DNA of 64,000 nucleotides, taken from the NCBI RefSeq assembly GCF_014323405.1, contig NZ_JACRWE010000002.1, forward strand, positions 563,412-627,411, in the 5' to 3' direction. Positions 28,893 through 37,412 of the stretch are shown here, piece by piece. The stretch comes from Romboutsia faecis (GTDB lineage: Bacteria; Bacillota; Clostridia; Peptostreptococcales; Peptostreptococcaceae). The notes under the pieces are model-generated. The model was given only the letters and a program-made list of their open reading frames with translations. It made no database searches and was not told the DNA's origin. A program made the position numbers and the translations under genes. How positions within the stretch are numbered: position 1 is the first letter of the stretch; each line of letters starts with the position of its first letter.

Positions 28893-29843
28893 ATGGTATA
28901 TATATTATTATTAATTGGGTTTGTTCTTCTTATAAAAGGAGCAGATGGATTTGTATCAGGAGCATCTTCTATAGCAAAGAGATACAATATACCGAGTTTG
29001 ATTATAGGTCTTACTATTGTCGCATTTGGTACTAGTGCACCAGAAGCCGCTGTAAGTATTACAGCAGCATTAAGTGGACAAAATGATATGGCAATTGCTA
29101 ATGTTGTAGGGTCTAATATTTTTAACTTAAGTTTTGTTGTAGGGGCAACTGCATTGATACATCCTATAAAAGTTCAAAAAAGTACTATAATTAAAGAGTT
29201 TCCTTTTGTAATGTTAGCGTCTATTGTGTTAGCTATATTAGCACATGATACTAGATTTCAAGGATATAGTGAAAATGCATTGACAAGGGCAGATGGATTA
29301 ATGTTATTAGCATTATTTATAATTTTTATGTACTATCTTATAGAAATGGCTTTTACAGCTAAGGATGATGTTGCAGAAGAAGAAATTAAAATTATGCCAT
29401 TAGGTAAAAGTATTTTATATAGTATATTAGGAGTTTCAGGTATTATAATAGGTGGAGATATGGTAGTAAACTCTGCAAGTGATATTGCAATAACATGGGG
29501 AATGAGTCAGAATCTTGTAGGTCTTACTATAGTATCTGTGGGAACATCATTACCTGAACTTGTGACTAGTATTGTAGCAGCACGAAAAGGAGAAAGTGAC
29601 ATAGCTATAGGTAATGCTGTTGGTTCTAATATATTTAATATATTATTTGTTTTAGGGATATCATCGTTTATTCATAACATAGCAGTTCATCCTATTGTAT
29701 TTGCAGATATGCTTGTTATGCTTTTAATCAGTTTAATTACATTTATATTTGCATCTACAAAAAGAACTATTAAAAAAGGTGAAGGTGTAGTTCTTATAAC
29801 TTTATATATTTTATATATGATATTTATAATTATTAGAAAATAA
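28893..29843 (+). CDS. Calcium/sodium antiporter (CaCA family, YrbG-like)
   Basis: The 316-residue protein has two inverted halves, each with an alpha-repeat: FGTSAPEAAVSITAALSGQNDMAIANVVGSNIFN near residue 45 and VGTSLPELVTSIVAARKGESDIAIGNAVGSNIFN near residue 210. These hold the acidic and Asn ion-binding residues. About ten membrane helices. It probably exchanges Ca2+ for Na+ or K+ across the membrane. AAAGGAG ribosome site; single gene with its own terminator. Confidence 0.92.
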   Translation: MVYILLLIGFVLLIKGADGFVSGASSIAKRYNIPSLIIGLTIVAFGTSAPEAAVSITAALSGQNDMAIANVVGSNIFNLSFVVGATALIHPIKVQKSTIIKEFPFVMLASIVLAILAHDTRFQGYSENALTRADGLMLLALFIIFMYYLIEMAFTAKDDVAEEEIKIMPLGKSILYSILGVSGIIIGGDMVVNSASDIAITWGMSQNLVGLTIVSVGTSLPELVTSIVAARKGESDIAIGNAVGSNIFNILFVLGISSFIHNIAVHPIVFADMLVMLLISLITFIFASTKRTIKKGEGVVLITLYILYMIFIIIRK

Positions 29844-29856
29844 GATACTAGAAAAT

Positions 29857-29906
29857 AAAAAATCCCTATGAACTAGATTAATAACATCTATTTCATAGGG
29901 ATTTTT
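29857..29906. terminator. Bidirectional terminator
   Basis: AAAAATCCCTATGAA pairs with TTCATAGGGATTTTT across a loop of about 18 bases, between the convergent antiporter and NhaC-family genes. Confidence 0.88.
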
Positions 29907-29919
29907 AGAATAATTAAAT

Positions 29920-31368
29920 TTATATAACTTCTTTTACTTTTTCATTTTCTGATTCTTCAACAGTTTCTTCTGAAAGCTGTTCTATAGTTAATCCTGTTAA
30001 TCCATAGAATAATGAGATTATAGGACAAAGCAAGTTAAAGAATGCAAATGGTAAGAATGCAAAACATCCTATATTCATTGTTGCAGACATATAAGCTCCA
30101 CAAGTATTCCAAGGTATAAGTGGTGAAGTTATTGTTGCACTATCTTCTAAAGCACGAGATAGATTTTTAGCAGCTAACCCTTGTTTTTTGAATGCATCTC
30201 TATACATACTTCCTGGGATAACTATAGCTAGATATTGGTCAGCCACAGCTAAATTAGTTCCTATAGCAGTAAATATTGTAGCTGCAATCAATCCAAATGT
30301 TCCTTTAGCTACTTTAAGAATTGCAACAGCAAGTGCTTGAAGTATACCTGACTTTTCAAGGATACCACCTGTAACTAAAGCACACATCATAAGTGCTACT
30401 GTATCTAGCATGCTTTCAAGTCCACCACGAGAAAGTAATTCATCTACAAAGACCATACCACTGTTTGAAGTATATCCAACTTTAGCTGCTACTATTACAT
30501 CAGCAACTGAGTTTCCTTGAAATGCTACTGCTACTAAACCTCCAAGTAAAGCTCCAATCATAAGAGCTGGAATAGCTGGTACTTTTAAAATAACCATAGC
30601 TATAACAGCCACAGGAACTAAGAATAAAAATGGAGATAAAGTATTAAAACTGTTAAGTAATGCATTTTGTATTTCTGTTATTTGTGATGTATTTATTTGA
30701 CTTCCTGCATATTTCATGCCAATTATTCCATAAAGAATAAGTGATATTGCTAAAGCAGGTACAGTCGTATATAACATATGCTTTATATGATCAAATAAAT
30801 TAGTTCCAGCCATTGCAGGAGCTAAGTTTGTAGTATCAGATAAAGGAGACATCTTATCTCCAAAATATGCTCCAGATATTATTGCACCGGCAATTATACT
30901 ACTTGGTATACCTAATGCACTTCCTATACCTAATAATGCTATACCTATTGTACCTACAGTTGTCCAAGATGAACCTGTTGAAATAGATACTATTGCACAT
31001 ATAATAGTTGTAGCAATTAAGAATATACTAGGAGATAATATATTAAGGCCCCAATATATCATTGATGGGACGATACCACTTATAATCCAAGTTCCTATTA
31101 AAATGCCTACTACTAAAAGAATCAAAATTGATTGCATAGTGGTATTAATAGTTTCTAAAATTCCTTCTTCTAATTCCTTCCATGTAAATCCTAATTTAAA
31201 TATAGATATACAACCTGCAAATACACCTCCTAATATTAAAGGTATATGTGCTGAAATTTCGTAATCTTTTAGTATGACTAAGCATGTAACTAAAGTAACG
31301 ATTAAAAAGCCTACACATAATATAGCGTCAAACAATGTTGCTTGTTTTTTTTCTCTTGTTGATGTCAT
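29920..31368 (-). CDS. NhaC-family transporter, probably lysine-related (LysW type)
   Basis: The 482-residue membrane protein has about 11-12 helices and NhaC motifs such as GTWIISGIVPSMIYWG, STGSSWTTVGTIGIALLG, GAYFGDKMSPLSDTTNLAPA and CGAYMSATMNIG. NhaC proteins exchange Na+ and H+, but members under lysine riboswitch control have been proposed to be lysine transporters (LysW). The leader here carries a lysine riboswitch, so I infer lysine transport. GGGAGG precedes the ATG. It is the only gene of the unit. Confidence 0.88.
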   Translation of the reverse strand: MTSTREKKQATLFDAILCVGFLIVTLVTCLVILKDYEISAHIPLILGGVFAGCISIFKLGFTWKELEEGILETINTTMQSILILLVVGILIGTWIISGIVPSMIYWGLNILSPSIFLIATTIICAIVSISTGSSWTTVGTIGIALLGIGSALGIPSSIIAGAIISGAYFGDKMSPLSDTTNLAPAMAGTNLFDHIKHMLYTTVPALAISLILYGIIGMKYAGSQINTSQITEIQNALLNSFNTLSPFLFLVPVAVIAMVILKVPAIPALMIGALLGGLVAVAFQGNSVADVIVAAKVGYTSNSGMVFVDELLSRGGLESMLDTVALMMCALVTGGILEKSGILQALAVAILKVAKGTFGLIAATIFTAIGTNLAVADQYLAIVIPGSMYRDAFKKQGLAAKNLSRALEDSATITSPLIPWNTCGAYMSATMNIGCFAFLPFAFFNLLCPIISLFYGLTGLTIEQLSEETVEESENEKVKEVI

Positions 31369-31422
31369 AATAGACCTCCCTTAATTTTTTGTTGAATATA
31401 ACCTGATATTTAAAATAGGGAT

Positions 31423-31453
31423 AAAAAAATAGAGTAGAAGCTTCTACTCTAGA
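31423..31453 (-). terminator. Expression-platform terminator of the lysine riboswitch
   Basis: On the minus strand AGAGTAGAAG pairs with CTTCTACTCT and is followed by ATTTTTTT. It lies between the aptamer and the transporter gene, as expected for termination when lysine is bound. Confidence 0.85.
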
Positions 31454-31490
31454 CTTAATCATTTTTATATAGTATATGACTTAATCTAAA

Positions 31491-31651
31491 GATAGCACTC
31501 CACAAATTATTGTGACAGTGTTATACATATTATGCATAACCCCAACATATAAGCTTAAAGCGTCACTTATATATTTCGGCAATGTTACCTTTTATTTTGC
31601 TTCACTGTGCTTAACTCTGCAAAACTACTTATTAACAATGCAACCTCTATC
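31491..31651 (-). ncRNA. Lysine riboswitch (L box) aptamer
   Basis: Read on the minus strand it starts GATAGAGGTTGC and ends GGAGTGCTATC, which pair as P1. Inside are AGTAGTTTTGCAGAG, AGCACAGTGAAG, GGTAACATTGCCGAA and a CACTGTCAC segment, in the order of the five-helix lysine aptamer. GATAGAGG usually reads AGAGGTGC, so there is one variant base in the 5' conserved box. Together with the downstream terminator this is a transcriptional OFF switch for the NhaC-family gene. Confidence 0.9.
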
Positions 31652-31684
31652 ATTAGTTATATTCGATATTAAATTATAGAATAT

Positions 31685-31712
31685 ATTATAACATAAATAG
31701 AAAAAAATTCAA
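31685..31712 (-). promoter_or_regulatory. Promoter of the lysine-riboswitch transcript
   Basis: On the minus strand TTGAAT (31712-31707) and TATAAT (31690-31685) are 16 bases apart, and transcription would begin about 25 bases before the aptamer. Confidence 0.7.
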
Positions 31713-31841
31713 ATAGATAAATAAACAAATAGTATAGTTAAGAAATAAAACTTCAAAAATATATGAGTTTAAGTTAAAATATTTAGTGATTGAATACGGA
31801 TTATTATAGTAATAATTATTAAAATATAGGAGTGATTAAAT

Positions 31842-32441
31842 TTGAGCAAAAAGAAGTTTTATGCTGTAAAAAAGGGTAAGTGTGTCGGTATATATAATAC
31901 ATGGGATGAGTGTAAATCTCAGGTTAATGGATTTTCAGGAGCAGAGTATAAGAGTTTTTTAACTATGGATGAAGCAAAAGACTATATTTATGGAAAAAAA
32001 GAAATGGTTATAAAAGATGAAAGTAATTTAGTAGAAGCATATGTTGACGGAAGTTATGAACACTGCATAAGAGAATATGGATCTGGTGTTGTTATTCTTA
32101 AAAATGGAGAAGTTCAAAAAACTTATAGTGAAAAAGGTAATGAAGAATCTCTTGTAACTATGAGAAATGTAGCCGGTGAAATAGAGGCAGCAAAAATAGC
32201 TATGGCTTACTGCCTTGATAATAATATAGGAAATTTAATTCTTTATTTTGACTATGAAGGTATAGAAAAATGGTGTACAGGAGTATGGAAAACTAATAAA
32301 ATTGGTACTATAAATTATAAAAAATACTATGACAGCATAAAAGATAAATTAAATGTCAAGTTTGTTAAAGTTAAAGCTCATTCAGGTAATAAATATAATG
32401 AAGAAGCTGATAAATTAGCAAAAAAAGCAATAGGATTATAA
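31842..32441 (+). CDS. rnhA: RNase H1 with N-terminal hybrid-binding (viroplasmin) domain
   Basis: The 199-residue protein has an N-terminal RHBD/viroplasmin domain (about 4-48: KFYAVKKGKCVGIYNTWDEC and AEYKSFLTMDEA). The RNase HI domain follows with VEAYVDGSYE, VAGEIEAAKIA, YFDYEGIEKW and KVKAHSGNKYNEEADKLAKKA, giving the acidic catalytic residues and His loop. It cuts RNA in RNA-DNA hybrids. TTG start behind GGAGTG. Confidence 0.93.
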   Translation: MSKKKFYAVKKGKCVGIYNTWDECKSQVNGFSGAEYKSFLTMDEAKDYIYGKKEMVIKDESNLVEAYVDGSYEHCIREYGSGVVILKNGEVQKTYSEKGNEESLVTMRNVAGEIEAAKIAMAYCLDNNIGNLILYFDYEGIEKWCTGVWKTNKIGTINYKKYYDSIKDKLNVKFVKVKAHSGNKYNEEADKLAKKAIGL

Positions 32442-32445
32442 AAAT

Positions 32446-32483
32446 AAAAGCTCCACAATTCAAATACAATTGTGGGGCTTTTA
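32446..32483. terminator. Bidirectional terminator
   Basis: AAAAGCTCCACAATT pairs with AATTGTGGGGCTTTT, with a loop of a few bases. It lies between the convergent RNase H and chitinase genes. Confidence 0.88.
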
Positions 32484-32503
32484 AATATATAGACTCTTAT
32501 AAA

Positions 32504-33772
32504 TTAATCTTCAAATGGTCCGTATATATCTTCTAATTCTTTTCTAAAGTTAAGTGGATTATTTATTGATTCATACATAGCTCTAGCAAGTATATTAGCT
32601 TGATCGAAAGTTGATGTCCAAGAGAATATTCCTCCTAAACAATTGTTTAATACATATTGTGCTTTAAAATAGATTGAAAGATCGTTATCAAATGACATAG
32701 CGAATTGACCGTCTCTTACAAGATAAGGTACCTTAGCCACATTATCAAATCTATATTCATATCCATTTTTATTTATATAATTTCTTCTAAGTTCATCATA
32801 AGATACTGTTGTTGTAGCACCTAATCTTCCATAGAATGGAACACCTAATAATATTTTCTGAGAAGGCATACCATTATTGATTAAATTTTGTACCATTCCA
32901 TCTACACTATAGCCAGGCAATGATAGATCTGACTCAAATAAGTTAGCTTGATGTCTTCTTCCTCTTTCACCTGTTTCTCCAGCTGTAAAGTCATAACTCA
33001 TAAGGTTGAAATAAGTTATAAGAGGGGCTACTTTATCTACTTCCAGACTTCTATTTGTATATCCAACATCACCAGTTCCAGCTACACTTAGCCACGCATC
33101 ATCCCCAATAACATCCCTAATTGCAGTTATTAAAAGAGTAAAGTTTTCTCTATCTTGTGGTCTAGATTTTATACCAGCAGCGCTACTTCCAGGATATTCC
33201 CAGTCTAGATCTATTCCATCTAAGCCATAATCACTTATAAGTTGATTTACATTTCTTGCAAAATCATATCTAGATTGAGGTGTTAAAGACGCATCAGAGA
33301 AACCTTCAGCACCCCATCCTCCTATAGCAGCTATAACCTTAAGTGATGGCTTTGATTCTTTTAATGAAACTAGATAATCTAAATATCTTGGAGTTGGAAC
33401 TAATAAAGTACCATCTGGATTGATTTCAACAAAAGCATAAATAACCGCATCTAAAAATCTAGGATCAACGTTCTTAGGGTTACCAAATACATATTCCATA
33501 ACTATAGGAGATAGATTAGGACAATTAGGATTACCTTCTTGTTGTTCACCAGGTGCATTTATTGGAGGTCTATTCATGTAATTCATAACCTCACAAGTAC
33601 CTGATTTTTTAGAGTCATCTTCGGGCATAAAACATAAGTACCAATCCATACATTGATATTCTTTGCTACAAGACTTAACTCTGTTTTTTAACTCTTTACA
33701 TGTTTTAGGTGGAGGTAAAACAACTGGCATACCAGGTAACCAGTTAGATGTTATATTATAACTGCAAAATGG
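32504..33772 (-). pseudogene. 3' part of a CotE-like GH18 chitinase gene interrupted by the prophage
   Basis: From its first ATG (33730) the frame encodes 408 residues. A Cys-rich head (Cys at 11, 21, 27, 33, 46, 70) precedes a complete GH18 barrel with AAIGGWG and DGIDLDWEYPG (catalytic Glu178). This is the fold of the chitinase half of the clostridial spore-coat protein CotE. The ATG has no ribosome site. The frame stays open 14 codons further upstream (FCSYNITSNWLPG before Met) until a stop at 33775-33773, beside the recombinase gene. I infer that the gene's 5' part, perhaps a peroxiredoxin domain, was separated by prophage insertion. It could be restored by excision. Confidence 0.72.
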
Positions 33773-33799
33773 TTATCTAGTACTTACTTCATTGTAAAT
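33731..33799. other. Probable prophage left junction (attL/attR) region
   Basis: These 69 bases separate the chitinase frame from the stop of the large serine recombinase. They contain an interrupted inverted repeat CAGTTA (33741-33746) / TAACTG (33759-33764), the type of symmetry seen in serine integrase sites. The exact crossover cannot be placed without the right end of the prophage. Confidence 0.5.
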
Positions 33800-35281
33800 T
33801 TATTTTGGTAATCTAGGATAAAGCTCCAAAGTAAAATCATCAGCCTTTGCTGTTTTATCTTTTTCATATAAAACTTTTTCTAATACAGATTTTAAGAGTG
33901 AGTTTTGCTCTTTTGCATCTGTAGCAATATAATAATTTTCTAAAACTTTTTCTATATTTGGTATTATTAACTTATTAGCTAGTATACTTTCGTTATAAGA
34001 AATTATAGCTAGATTAGATTCTGATATTTGACTTTTTAAATTATCTATTCTAAGTTTTAGAACATTAGATCTTTCTAAGAAAGTGTCTTCATCATATATA
34101 CCACGTTCTAAAAAATCAAATAATTTACCTTTTTGAGTCTCGGTATCTTTTAATTCTTTTTGTAGTTTTTTTAATTCAAATTTTAATCTATCAATTTCTT
34201 GAGTATTTGTATTTGGTTCTATTCTTATCTTATAATCATATAAATAATTTTCAAGAGATTCTACTATAGACTTTTCTACAGATTTAGAATATGAAGAACG
34301 ATTATCACAATGCCTACATGTTAAATAGTATTTATCTCTAGAGATTTTTTGAATCATACTATGACCACACTTCTTACATATAAGAATACCAGCAAGAGGA
34401 TTAGAGATCTTCTTTTTAGTAGGGCTAATATATTTACTCTTTCTTATCTCCTGAGCTTTTTTGAAGGTAAACTCATCTATAATTGCTTCATGATTGCCTT
34501 TTGATATAATCTGTTCACTTGCAGGTCTAATTCTACTATGATTTTTTCTATCTACAGTTTTCCACTTAACATAACCGGTATATGTTATATTAGAAAGTAT
34601 ATCTCTTACGGCCTTATTTTTAAACTCAATATTATTATTTGTCCTGTAACCTAAACTATTTAATTTATTAGCTATTTTGGTTGCGCCATTACCTTCTAGA
34701 TACATATCAAATATAAGTTTCACTGCTTTAGCTTGTTCTTCATTTATAACAAGGTTCTTTTTTCCCTTATCATCATATTTAAATACATATCCATAAGGAG
34801 CATCAGGAGATATATATTTTCCTTCTTCAATACTTTTTATTCTACCACGTTGTAAACGTCTGTTAATTAGCTTTAGTTCTTTTCTAGCCATAAATGCTTC
34901 AAATTCACTATATTCTTCATCAAACTCATCATCTAAATTATAAATTTTACGAGGAGTAATAATTTTAGTCTTAGATTGTTTAAATGTATCTAAGATTAAT
35001 CCTTGATCTTGCATGTTGCCTCTTCCAAGTCTATCAAGATCCATGACTAGTACAGCATCATATTTTTTATTTTTTACTTCTTCGAGAAGTTCCATCATAC
35101 GAGGTCTATGTTCAATATGTTCACCAGATACAAGCTCTTCTTTTATATCAATTATATTTAAATTTCTCTCTTTAGCAACTTTAAGGAGTGTAGTCTTATG
35201 TCTATGAAGGGTTTCGAATTGACCTTCTTTTTCTGCTTCAATATCTGCACGAGATTTTCTTAAATATATACAAGTATTCAT
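33800..35281 (-). CDS. Large serine recombinase (phage integrase)
   Basis: The 493-residue protein has an N-terminal resolvase domain with YLRKSR (catalytic Ser10) and VLVMDLDRLGRG, and a recombinase domain (about 160-270: SPDAPYGYVFKYD, NKLNSLGYRTN). A zinc ribbon follows (ICKKCGHSM...LTCRHC), then a long coiled coil (about 365-430). This class integrates and excises phage DNA at short att sites. AAAGGTGGG precedes the ATG at 35281; the frame extends 6 codons upstream through the ribosome site. It lies next to the junction as expected. Confidence 0.95.
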   Translation of the reverse strand: MNTCIYLRKSRADIEAEKEGQFETLHRHKTTLLKVAKERNLNIIDIKEELVSGEHIEHRPRMMELLEEVKNKKYDAVLVMDLDRLGRGNMQDQGLILDTFKQSKTKIITPRKIYNLDDEFDEEYSEFEAFMARKELKLINRRLQRGRIKSIEEGKYISPDAPYGYVFKYDDKGKKNLVINEEQAKAVKLIFDMYLEGNGATKIANKLNSLGYRTNNNIEFKNKAVRDILSNITYTGYVKWKTVDRKNHSRIRPASEQIISKGNHEAIIDEFTFKKAQEIRKSKYISPTKKKISNPLAGILICKKCGHSMIQKISRDKYYLTCRHCDNRSSYSKSVEKSIVESLENYLYDYKIRIEPNTNTQEIDRLKFELKKLQKELKDTETQKGKLFDFLERGIYDEDTFLERSNVLKLRIDNLKSQISESNLAIISYNESILANKLIIPNIEKVLENYYIATDAKEQNSLLKSVLEKVLYEKDKTAKADDFTLELYPRLPK

Positions 35282-35315
35282 TTTAAACCCACCTTTCATG
35301 ATAATTATATCATGT

Positions 35316-35359
35316 TAAAAAAAATAAAAACCACTCAAATTTTAATAAAGAGTGGTTTA
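35316..35359 (-). terminator. Terminator after the fic gene
   Basis: On the minus strand AAACCACTCT pairs with GAGTGGTTT and runs into TTATTTTTTTT. It separates the fic gene from the recombinase gene. Confidence 0.8.
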
Positions 35360-35374
35360 AAATAAATTTTAAAA

Positions 35375-36580
35375 TTATTCTTGTATGCTTTCAAGTTTTT
35401 CAAGATTTATAGTATATATATTTTTATTTCCTAGTTTATATGATTCTAGTAATTTTAAATCCTCAAGTATTTTTATTTTTTTTCTGACTGTACTCAATCC
35501 GTATTCAGAATGATATACTAATTCAGATATACTTAATCCATCATCACCAAATAGAGCATTTTGTACAAGTATATATGCAATACATGATAATTTTTCATCT
35601 GAAATAAATATATCATGAGCTATTTTACTATAGTGGGAGAATTTCTCGCATTTATCAGTTAAGTTAATGCATAGTTCTTTCATAGACTTTATTATAAAAT
35701 CAAAAAAAGTTAAAACAAAAGGAGTTAGGTCACCTTTATTTTTTTCATCGTTGCATATTTCAAAACTTTTGTAATATTTATTTATATTATTTTTTATAGT
35801 ATAAGCTATTCTGTAAGATACTAAAGGTTCTAGTTGCTTTGATAGTAAATAACTGCTAATAAAACGACTAGTTCTTCCATTTCCGTCATAAAAAGGATGT
35901 ATATATCCAAATAAATAGTGGAATACAGCTATTCTAATTAAAAAATTATAATTATCATTATTTAAAATATCTAATGCTTGTGACATAGACTCTATAATTT
36001 CTGATTCAGGCGTCAAACCTGTATGTAATACTTTTTGATGCTTATTATAGACATATACTTTTTCTTTTCTGAATATATCACCATCTGGAGCATGTTGTGG
36101 ATTTTCATTTATTATATCAGTCAATGTAAGTTCATCATAAAGTGATCTAATAGATTTACATGAAGATAAATCTAAATCACTGTCCTCCAGAAGCATTTCA
36201 TATTTTTTTACTATTCCGAAAAGTCTTTTATTTGGATTTTCATTTTTTTTATCATTTAGAATATCGCTTATTTCTTTTCGAGTACTATTTACGCCCTCTA
36301 TTTCATTTGTCATTCTTATTTCATCGATTAGGCATGTTTGCTGATATTCTGATAGCGCAATAGGTGGAACATAACTTGATGCTGTAAATAAGCTTTTATC
36401 AAGACTTAAAATAGTACTTATTTTACTTAATATGTCGTTATTAATTACAACAAAAGCATTATTGTTTTTTATTTTAAAATTGAATTTATATGTGGACTCA
36501 CTATTACATCGCATATTATATGTTTCTTCATACAGTTGTTTATCGCTATAGTATAAACTTGATAATAATTTATATTTCAT
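35375..36580 (-). CDS. Fic-domain protein with class II inhibitory helix
   Basis: The 401-residue protein has the Fic motif HPFYDGNGRTSR (residues 228-239), which usually transfers AMP from ATP to a target hydroxyl. Upstream lies TNEIEG (91-96), the S/TxxxE-G/N autoinhibitory motif; its location before the Fic core is class II. A winged helix-like C-terminus (LSISELVYHSEYGLSTVRKKIKILEDL) may bind DNA. It lies in prophage cargo beside the recombinase with its own AAAGGAAGTG ribosome site and terminator. Role could be host control or defence against other phages; the target is unknown. Confidence 0.9.
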   Translation of the reverse strand: MKYKLLSSLYYSDKQLYEETYNMRCNSESTYKFNFKIKNNNAFVVINNDILSKISTILSLDKSLFTASSYVPPIALSEYQQTCLIDEIRMTNEIEGVNSTRKEISDILNDKKNENPNKRLFGIVKKYEMLLEDSDLDLSSCKSIRSLYDELTLTDIINENPQHAPDGDIFRKEKVYVYNKHQKVLHTGLTPESEIIESMSQALDILNNDNYNFLIRIAVFHYLFGYIHPFYDGNGRTSRFISSYLLSKQLEPLVSYRIAYTIKNNINKYYKSFEICNDEKNKGDLTPFVLTFFDFIIKSMKELCINLTDKCEKFSHYSKIAHDIFISDEKLSCIAYILVQNALFGDDGLSISELVYHSEYGLSTVRKKIKILEDLKLLESYKLGNKNIYTINLEKLESIQE

Positions 36581-36772
36581 AATATCACTTCCTTTCTATA
36601 TATAAAATATTATAAATATTATAATTTATAATATTTAATAAGTACACAATAAAATTTTGTATATGCTTATTAAAAATAATATATTTTAATACTTAAAATC
36701 TTAATAACAGATAGATACTAGTTATTATTATCTATATTTAATATATTATTCTAATATATTTTTTTATATTAC

Positions 36773-36916
36773 GTGATTTTAAGTAAATCTGAATATTTAG
36801 AAGAATTAAGCAGAAATGCTAGATATTCATGTGTAAAAGTAAAGAATGAAGAAGTTGAAGAAGCAGAAGAATTATTAAATTACATAGAAGAATTTGTTGA
36901 AAATAAAAAAGACTAG
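36773..36916 (+). pseudogene. Short coding remnant, about 47 residues
   Basis: From a GTG at 36773 the frame reads MILSKSEYLEELSRNARY and continues as an acidic helix ending EEFVENKKD. Its codon composition looks coding and it ends at a good terminator, but no ribosome site precedes the GTG. It looks like the 3' end of a lost gene. Bases 36581-36772 are AT-rich with no gene. Confidence 0.4.
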
Positions 36917-36938
36917 GAATTAACCTAGTCTTTTTTAT
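36905..36938. terminator. Bidirectional terminator
   Basis: AAAAAAGACTAGG pairs with CCTAGTCTTTTTT over a 5-base loop. It follows the remnant and ends the facing small membrane gene. Confidence 0.9.
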
Positions 36939-37090
36939 TTATCAAGTTTTTTATAGAGTTCTTTATTTTTAGATCGAATTATATTAATTTGTTTATCTAA
37001 TACTTTTAAATAAGTCTGTAGTTTAATTAAGTTGAGAATAAAGATAAAAGTGATGAAAATAAAAATAAATATTAATATTAATATAATCAT
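36935..37090 (-). CDS. Small membrane protein, 51 residues
   Basis: GGAGGTAAGGAAATTTTT precedes an ATG at 37090. The product is an Ile/Phe-rich membrane helix (about 2-22) followed by a charged, probably coiled-coil tail (KVLDKQINIIRSKNKELYKKLDK). It ends in the shared terminator. A longer frame to 37147 starts without a ribosome site. Unknown function; one-helix proteins are common among prophage cargo. Confidence 0.6.
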   Translation of the reverse strand: MIILILIFIFIFITFIFILNLIKLQTYLKVLDKQINIIRSKNKELYKKLDK

Positions 37091-37262
37091 AAAAATTTCC
37101 TTACCTCCATAATCAAAATAGTTAATATACTTTAGATATAATAACATATATTTTAATTATATAAAAATGTAATTTTAGGTTAAAAAAAGCATAAAATTCG
37201 TTATATAAAGAACTATTTCGTTTAAAATTTTTAACGAAAGTATATAAATGCGAATGTTGAAA

Positions 37263-37376
37263 AAGTGGCATTTCATAAGTGGTCATTAAGTGTGCATAAG
37301 TGGAATCAAATCCGAACAAAAAAGAAATAGTAATTAATTGGAATATTTTACAAATTAATTCAAGTTATGATAAAAT
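37263..37376 (+). promoter_or_regulatory. Probable promoter with repeated AAGTGG motifs upstream of the DUF4041-type gene
   Basis: AAGTG[GT] occurs at 37263, 37277, 37288 and 37298, the second and fourth as CATAAGTGG, at spacings of 14, 11 and 10. Downstream, TTTACA (37347-37352) and an extended -10 TGATAAAAT (37368-37376) form a candidate promoter with an 18-base spacer. The repeats could be a regulator site. The remaining bases between 37091 and 37412 show no gene. Confidence 0.4.
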
Positions 37377-37412
37377 ATGTCGTGAAAACTTAACTTTAAT
37401 GGGGGGGAAAAT

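Noticed and set aside
37122-37319. 65-residue minus-strand frame
   Set aside because: No ribosome site; overlaps the better-supported small membrane gene and the promoter region.
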